From: Streptomyces roseochromogenus subsp. oscitans DS 12.976
GTDB lineage: Bacteria; Actinomycetota; Actinomycetes; Streptomycetales; Streptomycetaceae
Length of the DNA stretch: 64,000 bases
Direction of reading: 5' to 3'
Assembly (NCBI RefSeq): GCF_000497445.1
Contig: NZ_CM002285.1
Coordinates: 4,380,089-4,444,088, forward strand
This document shows, in pieces, positions 27,979-36,267 of the stretch. Made by a program: the position numbers and the translations under genes. How positions within the stretch are numbered: position 1 is the stretch's first letter; every line of letters begins with the position of its first letter. The notes beneath the pieces are model-generated. The model was not told the origin of the DNA. It worked only from the letters and a program-made list of their open reading frames with translations, and did no database searches.

Positions 27979-29952
27979 GGCGCGGGGAACCAGGTTCTGT
28001 TCCGTGCCGAGGTGGTCCTCCCCGGTGTCGACGTACATCGTCGTCTCACCGTCGGACCCGCGGACGACCAGGTCGTCGGTGCGGTGGTTGGCCGTGAAGT
28101 TACCGGTGGCCATCACCGTGTTGTGGATCCACAGCTCGTTGTGGTCCTGGATACGTGACTCGGTGCCGAGGGCGGAGGCCGTGGTGCCGACGTAGTTGTC
28201 GAGTTCACCGTCCGACCACTGCACCATCAGGTCCCACTTCTGGTTGCCGGAGAACTCACCACTGGTCAGCAGGTTGGCGTGGGTCCAGGTGTCGTTGTGG
28301 TCCTTGAGCCTGTGCTCCTGTCCGAAGCTGCCCGCGCTCACATTGGTGTACAGCGTCAGCTCACCGTCGGACCAGCGCACCATCAGGTCCGTGACGTAAT
28401 TCGAGGAGTTGAAACGGCCCGCGGCGATCTGCGCGGCGTGCTGCCACGTCGAGTTCTGGCCGATCATCCGGGTGCCGGCCCAGTTGAGGCCCTTGGTGCC
28501 GACGTCGCCGTAGAGCGTGACCTCGCCGTCGGACCAGCGCACCATGAGATCGAACTGGTTCGATCCGGTGAAGTCGCCCGCGGTGATGGTCTCGGCGTGG
28601 GTCCAGGTGGAGTTGGCGGCCACCAACTGGCGCTCGGTGATGAAGTGGCCGTTGCCGTCGCTGGTGTAGAGGGTGACCTCGCCGTCGGTCCAGACCACGA
28701 TCAGGTCGCTGTGGCCGGCACCGTTGAAGTCGCCGGCGGCCATCAGCTTGGCGTGCTCCCAGGTGGAGCCGCTGCCCATGGAGTACGGCAGGGACGGCTG
28801 GTGGTACGAGCCGTGGTCGGTGTGCAGGCCCTGCTGGGCGTCGTCGTAGTCCTGGAAGAACCGGTCGCCGTGCATCGGGCTGTAGGTGATCCGGTTGTAC
28901 AGGGGGTTGTCGGGCTTCACATCGGGGCCGCCTCGCAAGAAGCCGCCCACATTGCCGATGATCTCGCCGGTGTCACCCGAGGGGTCGAACCTGGAGAACC
29001 ACGGTCCGCCGGAGACCCCGCCCCACATGCCGCCGCAGTCGATCTGCATCTGGTTGTAGGCCGGCAGCGGAGTCGTCCACACATTCGCGCAGCGGAACGC
29101 GCGGTCCTGCGGATTGTGCCCCACCATCGGGTAGCCGACGACGGTCACCTGGTTGACGAACCCCGGTGTACGGGCGAGGGTGTTGGCGCCCACGACGTCC
29201 TGGACGTTCCGGCCGCCGTTCTCCTTCAGGCTCGCGAAGGCGAAGTCCAGATCGGAGTTGGCGCTTCTGTCCGCGGCGTACTGCGAGTCGCGGAACCACT
29301 CCTTGACCGGCCACACGCCGAACTGCTGCTCGCTCGCCGTCTTGGCGGAGTCGTACATGGGGACGAACGCGGCGTTGTCACCGAGACAGTGACCCGCGGT
29401 GAGGATGAGGTTGTGCCCTCCGCTCTGCACCACGCTCGCCGTGCAGGAGTGGGCCTTCATGCCCTTGTCCGTGTGGAAGAGGGTGCCGACGGACTTGATG
29501 CCCTTGAAGTGGTCACCGTCGACGGCGGCCGCACCCGACCGCTTCTTGCGCGGTGCCGTCCAGCCCTTCGGCTGGCCGACCCGGCCCGAGGGGTCGGTGG
29601 CGGAGGCCATGCGCTCGGGCGTCCAGAACCGCATGGCGTCCTGAACTGTCCAGTCGGCGTTGGCGGTTCCCTTGCCGGTACCGGTACCGGTACCGGTGCT
29701 GGTGCTGTTGCCGTTGCCGGTGTCCTTGGCCTTGCTCTTGCCCTTGGCGGACAGCGACGGCGTGCTGGACGTCGAAAGCTGCGGCGTGGGGGCGGTCTTG
29801 CCGATGGGTGCCGGCTTGGCTGCCGCGGACCCGGTGGGCGTCGGGGTCGGGGCCGGTGTGGCGGCCTGTGCTGTTGCCGCATGGCCCAGCAGCAGTGCGC
29901 TGCACAGTGTGGCGGCAGCGGTGAAACGTATTCGTCTGGTGAGCAAGTGCAT
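27976..29952 (-). CDS. Secreted trypsin-like serine protease with C-terminal VCBS/FG-GAP repeats
   Basis: 658 residues from ATG MHLLTRRIRFTAAA with GGAG just upstream; an ATG six codons earlier is possible. A signal peptide ends near residue 31, followed by a Pro/Thr/Gly-rich linker to about 100. The chymotrypsin-fold domain shows LTAGHC (His188), SDLDFA (Asp234 or 236) and GGVSGGPW (Ser314). From about 400 to the end there are five repeats of the type AGDF-x-DLMVRWSDGE-x-TLY, a beta-propeller-forming module. Likely an extracellular endopeptidase whose propeller binds a surface or substrate. Confidence 0.88.
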   Translation of the reverse strand: MHLLTRRIRFTAAATLCSALLLGHAATAQAATPAPTPTPTGSAAAKPAPIGKTAPTPQLSTSSTPSLSAKGKSKAKDTGNGNSTSTGTGTGTGKGTANADWTVQDAMRFWTPERMASATDPSGRVGQPKGWTAPRKKRSGAAAVDGDHFKGIKSVGTLFHTDKGMKAHSCTASVVQSGGHNLILTAGHCLGDNAAFVPMYDSAKTASEQQFGVWPVKEWFRDSQYAADRSANSDLDFAFASLKENGGRNVQDVVGANTLARTPGFVNQVTVVGYPMVGHNPQDRAFRCANVWTTPLPAYNQMQIDCGGMWGGVSGGPWFSRFDPSGDTGEIIGNVGGFLRGGPDVKPDNPLYNRITYSPMHGDRFFQDYDDAQQGLHTDHGSYHQPSLPYSMGSGSTWEHAKLMAAGDFNGAGHSDLIVVWTDGEVTLYTSDGNGHFITERQLVAANSTWTHAETITAGDFTGSNQFDLMVRWSDGEVTLYGDVGTKGLNWAGTRMIGQNSTWQHAAQIAAGRFNSSNYVTDLMVRWSDGELTLYTNVSAGSFGQEHRLKDHNDTWTHANLLTSGEFSGNQKWDLMVQWSDGELDNYVGTTASALGTESRIQDHNELWIHNTVMATGNFTANHRTDDLVVRGSDGETTMYVDTGEDHLGTEQNLVPRA

Positions 29953-30368
29953 TGACTCCGGATCAGGCATGCCGAGCGGCCAGGTCGGGCCGGCTTGCGG
30001 GCATGCGCGAGAATGAAGGCCGTCGCGCAGTGCGAGGCGCAACTGCGTCATACCGCACAGAGTTGTCAGTCGTGCGAGACTCGTTCTGGGGCCTGAAGCG
30101 GGGCTGGAGTGGGACCGAAGACGGTCAAGTCCCCAACGGCAACTGGGTGTCCCTGGGGGGCGATTGCCCACCCTGGGCAGGCGCGGCCACCTCGAACGAG
30201 CTGGTCCACATCACAGCGCACCCCCCGATGCGTTCCCCCGTACCGCCGAGAGGCGGCATCGACTCGACCGTGGTCAGCGGCCGTTGCCCTCATGATCGCA
30301 CGGTTCGTCGCGAGGTGTACATCTTGTAAAGGGGTGCACACCCCACCTCCATGAGCCGCTCCGGCGCC
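29953..30368. other. Intergenic region upstream of the protease
   Basis: 416 bases between two minus-strand genes, which must hold the protease promoter. Weak open frames occur on both strands but their composition is not coding-like. No strong hairpin or operator was recognised. Confidence 0.4.
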
Positions 30369-30998
30369 CTACCGCGACCGAGGTGAGCCCAGATGGATGG
30401 TGATGCCGCACACCTGCGCACGCACGTGTCGGCCATGCACGTCGCTCATCTCCACGAAGGTGCCGTAGTCGCCGCTCGCGGGGTGCGGTACCCGCACATC
30501 GATACGGGGGTCGTCGTCGGCCGGAATGAAGCAGCTCCCGCGGGGAGAGGCGGAGGTCTCGTAGAAGAGCGGGAATTCGACCTCGTGGCCGTGGTTCAGC
30601 ACCAGCCGGATCGGCGTGGTGGTCTTCGGCTCCGACGAGACCGACGGCCCCTTGCCCACGTAGACGTTGAGATCCGGGTTGCCGTCGAGGGCGCAGGGAG
30701 TGGTGCCGGGGTTGGTAGCGCTCAGCATGGCCGCCGGTGCTTTGTCCGACGTGCCGGCGAGACGGGTCAGCTTCCAGCGCAGCTGCTCGGTCCGGCAGGC
30801 GGCCGCTCGTGAGGCGCCTGCCGGCGCCGACGGAGATGCCGGCGTCTGTGACGGTTCGGTGGTCGTCGGTGGCGCCGTCGTCCGTGACGGCCCGGTTGTC
30901 GGCTGTGCGGCGACGTGGTCGCTGCCGCCACCACAGCCCGCGACAGCCAGAGCCACCACCAGACTGATCGCCGAGACCGCCGCAGTCCGCCGTGTCAT
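30369..30998 (-). CDS. DUF4232 lipoprotein
   Basis: 209 residues. The signal peptide ends in a lipobox (VAGC at about 19-22), then a Thr/Pro/Ser linker to about 65. The remaining part carries the DUF4232 pattern common in Streptomyces: CRTEQLRWKLTRL, LSATNPGTTPCALDG, PIRLVLNHGHEVEFPL, and a late Cys (VCGITIHLG). Two Cys pairs probably form disulfides outside the cell. The function of the family is unknown. It is monocistronic. Confidence 0.85.
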   Translation of the reverse strand: MTRRTAAVSAISLVVALAVAGCGGGSDHVAAQPTTGPSRTTAPPTTTEPSQTPASPSAPAGASRAAACRTEQLRWKLTRLAGTSDKAPAAMLSATNPGTTPCALDGNPDLNVYVGKGPSVSSEPKTTTPIRLVLNHGHEVEFPLFYETSASPRGSCFIPADDDPRIDVRVPHPASGDYGTFVEMSDVHGRHVRAQVCGITIHLGSPRSR

Positions 30999-31094
30999 GC
31001 GAACATCCCCCTGGTGAGGTCACTCCTGCGGGGGCCGGGCGCCTCCGCTCCTGCCTCCCGGACAGGGAGATGCGAACGCCCCCGAGCAGGTTGC

Positions 31095-31424
31095 CTACGC
31101 GTTCTTGGGCTCGGCCTGCTGGACGACCTCGAAGGACCACAGGGTCGAACCCGTGGCGGCGGGCTTCGGCTTCTCGCCGCCCTCCTCGCCACCGCCCTGG
31201 TGTGCCGCCTTCATGGGGCCCTCAAGCCAGGCCTGGAAGGACTCCTCGTCGCGCCAGCGCGTGTAGACGAGGTAGTTGTCGGTGCCGTCGACGGGGCGGA
31301 GAAGTTCGAACCACTCGAAGCCGTCGGAGCTCTCCACGGCGTGGGCCCGGTGCGCGAACCGCTTCTCCAGCGTCTCCCGCTGCTCGGCCGGGACGGTCAG
31401 TACATTGATCTTGACTACGCTCAT
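31095..31424 (-). CDS. Antibiotic-biosynthesis-monooxygenase (ABM) fold protein
   Basis: 109 residues. The dimeric alpha/beta barrel pattern is clear: VVKINVLTVPAEQRETLEKR, GFEWFELLRP, YLVYTRWRDEESFQAWL. The fold includes heme-degrading enzymes (IsdG/MhuD/HmoB) and cofactor-free quinone-forming monooxygenases. A heme-coordinating His in the usual place is not certain, though FAHRAHAVESS provides candidates. A Gly/Glu/Lys insert (about 75-90) is unusual. Cytoplasmic. Confidence 0.8.
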   Translation of the reverse strand: MSVVKINVLTVPAEQRETLEKRFAHRAHAVESSDGFEWFELLRPVDGTDNYLVYTRWRDEESFQAWLEGPMKAAHQGGGEEGGEKPKPAATGSTLWSFEVVQQAEPKNA

Positions 31425-31499
31425 GACCCCATCCTGCCGCAAGGGTGATCAGGAGCGCGTCAGTGACCTGGTGGTGGTGCGGGGAGCCCGGTGATGGTG

Positions 31500-31600
31500 C
31501 GGGGAAAGGGAAACCCCCCGGCAATCCCGGTAATCCCCAGCAATCCCCAGCCGTCCCCGGCAATCCCCGGAGGTTCCCCTGACGGTCCCTTAGGGGATGT
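31500..31600. repeat. Degenerate CAATCCC(C) repeat run
   Basis: A stretch of irregular 9-12 bp units around CAATCCCCAG and CAATCCCCGG occurs at least five times in the intergenic gap between divergent genes. The spacing varies, so it is a degenerate simple repeat rather than a defined operator array. Confidence 0.5.
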
Positions 31601-31677
31601 CACAGGTCGGCCGCAAAGCCGGGCCCGGACGCCCGGGCCCCGCACGTCACTCTCCGGGACCAGGTACGTTCGATGAC

Positions 31678-32703
31678 GTGGCTGGATTCAGGATCGGACG
31701 TGGGGGCCGGGACAACCGCACCCCCCAAGGACAGCAGGCGCCGCAGGGACCGTCGTACGGCCGACGCGGACCGCAGCGGGGGCAGCCCGCGGGACCGTCG
31801 TACGGGCAGCCCGCGGGGCCCTCGCACGGCTACCCGCAGGCGCCGCAGCGGCCGTACCCGCAGCAGTCGTACCCGCACCGGGGGCAGCAGCCGTCGTACC
31901 CCCAGCAAGGGCAGCCGTATCCCCAGCAGGGACAGCCGTACGGCCGGTCCGGGCAGTCGTACGGCTATCCGGGCCCGGCCGAGGACGGACCTGAGTACTT
32001 CGGCGACGACGGCGGCCACCCGGCCGGCGCCCCGGGGCAGGACCCGTACGCGGCCAACAACCCGGGCCACACCCAGGCGTTCTCGATCGACGAGGCCGCC
32101 GGCTACACCCAGGGCTCGACCTACCAGGCCGGTTCGACCGCCGCGCCCGCGGCCCCGCTGGGCCCACCGCTGCACTGGAAGGAACTGCTGAAGGGGATCA
32201 TCTTCTCCCCGAACCAGACCTTCCTGCGTATGCGGGACTACACGATGTGGGCCCCTGCGCTCATCACCACCTTCCTCTACGGCCTGCTGGCCGTCTTCGG
32301 CTTCGACGGCGCCCGCAAGGACGCGATCGGCGCCACACTCTCCAACGCGGTGCCGATCGTGCTGATCACGACGGCCGTGATGGTGCTCGGCCTGTTCATC
32401 CTGGGCGTGGTCACGCACACCCTGGCCCGTCAGCTCGGCGGCGACGGCGCCTGGCAGCCGACGGTCGGCCTGTCCATGCTGATCACGGCGCTCACCGACG
32501 CACCCCGCCTGCTGGTGGCCATGTTCGCCGGGGGCAACGCCACCTTCGTCCAGCTGCTCGGCTGGGCCACCTGGATCGGCGCGGGCGCCCTGCTGACCCT
32601 CATGGTCTCCCGCTCCCACGACCTGCCCTGGCCGAAGGCGCTGGGCGCGTCCGCGATCCAGCTCATCGCGCTGCTGTCGATAGTGAAGCTGGGTACGTTC
32701 TAG
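31678..32703 (+). CDS. Yip1-like integral membrane protein with Tyr/Pro/Gln-rich N-terminus
   Basis: 341 residues from a GTG (VAGFRIGRGGRD); a longer frame from 31597 lacks support. The first about 165 residues are cytoplasmic and built from SYPQQ/GQPYPQQ/GPSYG-type repeats, likely disordered. Then come five helices (ALITTFLYGLLAVFGF, VLITTAVMVLGLFILGVV and others) of the Yip1/DUF1282 type. Streptomyces proteins of this architecture are common and uncharacterised. A bidirectional terminator follows. Confidence 0.75.
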   Translation: MAGFRIGRGGRDNRTPQGQQAPQGPSYGRRGPQRGQPAGPSYGQPAGPSHGYPQAPQRPYPQQSYPHRGQQPSYPQQGQPYPQQGQPYGRSGQSYGYPGPAEDGPEYFGDDGGHPAGAPGQDPYAANNPGHTQAFSIDEAAGYTQGSTYQAGSTAAPAAPLGPPLHWKELLKGIIFSPNQTFLRMRDYTMWAPALITTFLYGLLAVFGFDGARKDAIGATLSNAVPIVLITTAVMVLGLFILGVVTHTLARQLGGDGAWQPTVGLSMLITALTDAPRLLVAMFAGGNATFVQLLGWATWIGAGALLTLMVSRSHDLPWPKALGASAIQLIALLSIVKLGTF

Positions 32704-32736
32704 CTCTTCCGGGCATACGAGCCTTTCCGGGCATAC

Positions 32737-32772
32737 GAGAGGGCCCCCGGCGCTGCAGCCGGGGGCCCTCTC
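32737..32772. terminator. Bidirectional terminator hairpin
   Basis: 14-bp perfect stem (GAGAGGGCCCCCGG and complement) with an 8-nt loop between convergent genes. Just before it the sequence TTTCCGGGCATACGAG is directly repeated with small changes (from about 32707). Confidence 0.85.
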
Positions 32773-32801
32773 ACATGCCCGGTGGAACCACTCGCCGCGG
32801 C

Positions 32802-33308
32802 TCAGGCGTCCAGCACCTGCCCGGCCCGCTTCACGACGGGCGGCTCGACGCTCCACGGGAAGTTGATCCAGTCGTCGGTCCGCTTCCAGACGTACTCGCA
32901 CTTCACGAGGGAGTGGGACTTCTCATAGATCACCGCGGAGCGCACCTCGGCGACAGTGTCGAGACAGAAGTCGCGCACGAGCTTCAGCGTCTTGCCGGTG
33001 TCGGCGACGTCGTCGGTGATCAGCACCTTCTTGTCGGAGAAGTCGATCACGTTGGGGACGGGCGCGAGCATGACCGGCATTTCCAGGGTGGTCCCCACCC
33101 CGGTGTAGAACTCCACGTTCACCAGGTGGATGTTCTTGCAGTCGAGGGCGTACGCGAGCCCACCCGCGACGAACACGCCACCCCGGGCGATGCTGAGCAC
33201 GATGTCGGGTTCGTACCCGTCGTCGGCGATGGTCTGCGCCAGCTCGCGGATGGCGGCGCCGAACGCCTCGTAGGTCAGGTTCTCCCGCACGCCCTGCGTG
33301 TCACTCAT
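32802..33308 (-). CDS. Phosphoribosyltransferase (hypoxanthine/xanthine type)
   Basis: 168 residues from ATG MSDTQGVRENLTYE; the upstream extension overlapping dcd is rejected. The PRPP motif KVLITDDVADTGKT (about 95-108) and the flexible-loop segment are evident, as is a C-terminal WINFPWS. It resembles xanthine/guanine-type salvage transferases (ComF/Gpt-like small forms) common in actinobacteria. The base used is not certain. It lies 13 bp downstream of dcd, suggesting a nucleotide-salvage operon. Confidence 0.88.
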   Translation of the reverse strand: MSDTQGVRENLTYEAFGAAIRELAQTIADDGYEPDIVLSIARGGVFVAGGLAYALDCKNIHLVNVEFYTGVGTTLEMPVMLAPVPNVIDFSDKKVLITDDVADTGKTLKLVRDFCLDTVAEVRSAVIYEKSHSLVKCEYVWKRTDDWINFPWSVEPPVVKRAGQVLDA

Positions 33309-33321
33309 GCCGCTGTCGCCC

Positions 33322-33897
33322 TCATACCTGGGTCCGATGGAAATTGACGAAGGACCGCGAGGCGGTCGGCCCGCGCTGCCCCTGGTAGCGGGAGCCGTAG
33401 CGCTCACTGCCGTAGGGGAACTCGGCGGGCGAGGACAGCCGGAACATGCACAGCTGGCCGATCTTCATCCCCGGCCAGAGCTTGATCGGGAGCGTGGCGA
33501 GATTGGACAGCTCAAGGGTGACATGCCCGCTGAAGCCGGGGTCGATGAACCCGGCGGTGGAGTGGGTGACCAGCCCCAGCCGCCCCAGCGAGGACTTCCC
33601 CTCCAGCCGCGAGGCAAGATCGTCGGGCAGCGTGATGACCTCGTACGTCGAGGCCAGCACGAACTCCCCGGGGTGCAGAATGAACGGCTCGTCGCCGTCC
33701 GGCTCGACCAGCCGGGTCAGATCGGGCTGCTCGACCGAGGGGTCGATGTGCGGGTACCGGTGGTTCTCGAACACCCGGAAATACCGGTCCAGCCGTACGT
33801 CGATGCTCGACGGCTGCACCATGGTTTCGTCATAGGGATCGATCCGTACCCGCCCGGCGTCGATCTCGGCCCGGATGTCCTTGTCTGAGAGAAGCAC
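33322..33897 (-). CDS. dcd: dCTP deaminase
   Basis: 191 residues, full length. The trimeric dUTPase-fold motifs are visible: [11 protein letters not shown] (about 26-36), [23 protein letters not shown] with the catalytic-region Arg and Ser, [20 protein letters not shown]. The enzyme converts dCTP to dUTP for thymidylate synthesis; some actinobacterial members also hydrolyse dUTP. Starts at [15 protein letters not shown]. It is followed by the phosphoribosyltransferase gene. Confidence 0.95.
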   Translation of the reverse strand: MLLSDKDIRAEIDAGRVRIDPYDETMVQPSSIDVRLDRYFRVFENHRYPHIDPSVEQPDLTRLVEPDGDEPFILHPGEFVLASTYEVITLPDDLASRLEGKSSLGRLGLVTHSTAGFIDPGFSGHVTLELSNLATLPIKLWPGMKIGQLCMFRLSSPAEFPYGSERYGSRYQGQRGPTASRSFVNFHRTQV

Positions 33898-34092
33898 GTA
33901 GCGAGGATACGCAAGGCGCGCGGAGCCGTGACAATCGTGACGACCCCGCGCTCCTGTGTAACCGGCTGCCTGCCGGTGTTACGGCCGCTTGCCCGCGCAA
34001 GCCTGCTTGCGTCTGTTACCGGTGTGACCGGTGTGACCGCTGCTGCCTGTCGCCGTCTGCTGCCCGTCTCTGTCCGCTACGGCTCCCGCCCG

Positions 34093-34251
34093 CTAGCGCT
34101 TCTCCAGGGCGACCGGCACCACACTGCGGAGCCGGGCACACCGGGGACACCTCATGAGCCGACCGGGGCCGAGCCGACCGGCCTGCTGCATCGGGAACGA
34201 AGCGGTGCTGAAGACGTGCCCGTCCGCACAGCGGACGACGGTGCGTTCCAT
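34093..34251 (-). CDS. Small CxxC (zinc-ribbon-like) protein
   Basis: 52 residues, below the usual annotation cut-off. The ATG reads MERTVVRCADGHVFS, preceded by AAGGGACTTG. Features are a Cys and His in RCADGH, then the CPRC motif, which together could hold one zinc ion in a minimal ribbon, and a basic tail ending LEKR. I recall nearly identical small proteins beside this tRNA-Gly in other Streptomyces. A role in nucleic-acid or protein binding is guesswork. Confidence 0.7.
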   Translation of the reverse strand: MERTVVRCADGHVFSTASFPMQQAGRLGPGRLMRCPRCARLRSVVPVALEKR

Positions 34252-34526
34252 CAAGTCCCTTAAGTCCCTTCCCCAAGAGCCTCGTCGGGCCTACCCGCGC
34301 CCTGACGATAAAAGCCACATTACGGGATTAAAGAGAGGACTCTCCAGGCGGCACTCCGGCCCCACCCGACCCCTCCGCCAGGCCTCCACGGTACGCCCCA
34401 ACTCACCCTGCCCGCAGCCGGATCCCACCCCTGAAACAGACTCAGACCCCAGGGTCCGGGCACCAGGGGTCTGCGATGATGTACAGTGAGCAACAAGGAC
34501 TCCGCGAGGATCATGTCCGTACTTAC

Positions 34527-34597
34527 GCGGGTGTAGTTTAATGGTAGAACATCAGCTTCCCAAGCTGAGAGCGCGAGTTCGATTCTCGTCACCCGCT
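34527..34597 (+). tRNA. tRNA-Gly (anticodon CCC)
   Basis: 71-nt cloverleaf without encoded CCA. The acceptor pair GCGGGTG/CACCCGC, D arm TGTAGTTTAATGG, anticodon stem TCAGC/GCTGA with loop TTCCCAA and T arm GCGAGTTCGATTCTCGT are all present. The tRNA marks the edge between core and accessory DNA and is a typical integration site. Confidence 0.96.
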
Positions 34598-34604
34598 CTT
34601 CTTG

Positions 34605-34631
34605 AAGCCCCAGGTCAGCAGCCTGGGGCTT
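34605..34631 (+). terminator. Terminator after tRNA-Gly
   Basis: 10-bp stem AAGCCCCAGG/CCTGGGGCTT, 7-nt loop, starting 8 bases after the tRNA. Confidence 0.8.
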
Positions 34632-34971
34632 ACTTGTTGTCCAGACCTTTTTTCGACCTCCGCACCCTCCACGCACCTTGAGATAGGGCACGCGGAGAGC
34701 ACGGGGACCCTCGGCGCATTGGCCGCCGCCCGCTCTCTCTTCTCAACTGCGCAGCCTGGCATGCACCTTGGCGCACGAGGCCCTGGCCGGACACGAGCCA
34801 AAGCCATCAGCCCGCCGTTCCCTTGACAAGGGGCGGGAGATTCGGAGCACGCGGGCGCGACCAGCTGCCGGACCGCCATCATGTTTCATTTGTTGCGTTT
34901 ACTTCGCTTGTTTCGAATAATGGGCATTACGCAGATTCGACGCCCGCCTCCCACACCGACAGGGGCGCACC
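34632..34971. other. Gap between tRNA and the toxin-antitoxin operon
   Basis: 340 bases without a supported gene. No integrase remnant or repeat of the tRNA 3' end was found here by eye. The last 90 bases (34880-34930) are unusually AT-rich, with TTGTTGCG and GAATAATGG about 18 bp apart, and probably hold the promoter and operator of the downstream antitoxin. Confidence 0.45.
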
Positions 34972-35430
34972 ATGACCAAGACAGACATCCGGCCCGTGAA
35001 GCTGCCCCCAGAGAAGGCTGCGGCCGCAGCTCTCGCGCTCTCGCGGGTCCGCAGCTACCTGGCGGCACACCAGGACCTCGCCGAGATCACCGTGACGGTC
35101 GAGGACGGCGAGCGCGAGCCCCTCGCCCTGCCCCGCGAGGCTGTGGAACTGCTCGCCGGCATGCTGGCCCACCTGGGGGCCGGCCGCGCCGTCTCCGTCG
35201 TACCGTCCGACGCCGAGCTCACCACACAGCAAGCGGCAGACATGCTCAACGTGTCACGGCCATTCCTGATCGGACTGCTCGAAGCCGGAGAAATCGAGTA
35301 CCGAACCGTCGGCACACACCGGCGGATCACCGCGTCGTCGCTCCTTCAGTACAAGCGCAAGGACGACCAGCGGCGCCGCGAAGCCGCCGACGAGCTGACC
35401 CAGCTCGGCCAGGAAATGGGAATGATCTAA
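34972..35430 (+). CDS. Antitoxin with excisionase-type HTH
   Basis: 152 residues. The N-terminal half is helical and charged. Residues about 82-132 carry the MerR/excisionase HTH (ELTTQQAADMLNVSRPF, then HRRITASSLLQY). A gene coding a PIN-domain protein follows after 4 bp. In such pairs the HTH protein represses the operon and its partner-binding part neutralises the toxin. The upstream AT-rich block is the likely operator. Confidence 0.8.
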   Translation: MTKTDIRPVKLPPEKAAAAALALSRVRSYLAAHQDLAEITVTVEDGEREPLALPREAVELLAGMLAHLGAGRAVSVVPSDAELTTQQAADMLNVSRPFLIGLLEAGEIEYRTVGTHRRITASSLLQYKRKDDQRRREAADELTQLGQEMGMI

Positions 35431-35434
35431 GCCC

Positions 35435-36001
35435 ATGGCCTTCGTCGCCGTCTACGACGCCAACGTCCTCTATCCCAGCACCCTGCGCGACATCCTCATC
35501 CGAATCGCACAGGGCGGCCTCGTCCAAGCCAAGTGGACCGATCAGATCCTCGACGAGACGTTCCGCAACATCCTCAAAGACCGCTCGGACATCCCGCCCG
35601 AGAGGCTCGACCGCTTGCGCACGCTGATGAACGGCGCGGTCCGGGACTGCCTGGTCAAGGGATACGAGCCGCTGATCGATGCCGAGGAACTGCCAGACGC
35701 GGACGACCGGCATGTCCTAGCCGCGGCAGTCCGAGCCAAGGCACAGATCATCGTCACCTTCAACCTGAAGGACTTCCCTGCCGATGCCCTGGCCCGCTGG
35801 GACGTCGAAGCTGTGCACCCGGACGCCTTCCTGGAAGCACAGATCGACCTGGCCCCACAGGTCGTCTACGGCGCTGTGCAGAGGATCGCGGATAGCTGGC
35901 GAAAGCCTCCAGGCACAGTGGACGACGTAATCACGAGGCTGGAACGGCAGGGCCTGGTCGCCTCAGCGGCAGCCTTACGAACGCTTGCCATCACGCCCTG
36001 A
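35435..36001 (+). CDS. PIN-domain toxin (VapC-like ribonuclease)
   Basis: 188 residues. The four acidic residues expected of a PIN nuclease are in place: VYDANVLYPS (first Asp, about residue 8), QILDETFRN (Glu, about 42), DADDRHVLAAA (Asp, about 90) and TFNLKDFP. PIN toxins cleave RNA with Mg2+. The C-terminal about 60 residues extend beyond the minimal VapC size (about 130), as in the longer PIN family paired with excisionase-HTH antitoxins. It is translationally linked to the antitoxin. Confidence 0.85.
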   Translation: MAFVAVYDANVLYPSTLRDILIRIAQGGLVQAKWTDQILDETFRNILKDRSDIPPERLDRLRTLMNGAVRDCLVKGYEPLIDAEELPDADDRHVLAAAVRAKAQIIVTFNLKDFPADALARWDVEAVHPDAFLEAQIDLAPQVVYGAVQRIADSWRKPPGTVDDVITRLERQGLVASAAALRTLAITP

Positions 36002-36267
36002 CTGCCGTTCCCAAGTACACAACGGGCGGTGGCGTGCACACCCCGCTGCGTTCGTCAGCCGACGCACGGGCAGGCCCACGGTACGGACGCGGCACCACGC
36101 TACTGGCAAGCACATGGGGCTCGGCTTCACCTACATCGTCATCCACTCAGGAACGACAATCACGGGGAATCGCGGCGCCTGGTTCACCCTCCCCTGCCGG
36201 GAGCACCTGTACCCCATCGGAGGGCACTGGGAAGGCGTCACCCGATTCGGGGTCCCACAGTGTCACC

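Noticed and set aside
28279..29955. 558-codon frame opposite the protease
   Set aside because: Composition is His/Arg/Gly/Val antisense type; the protease triad and repeats on the other strand are unambiguous.
34527..34971. Integrase or direct repeat marking an attachment site right after tRNA-Gly
   Set aside because: No copy of the tRNA 3' end and no integrase-like peptide found by eye in the 400 bases after it or near 38 kb.
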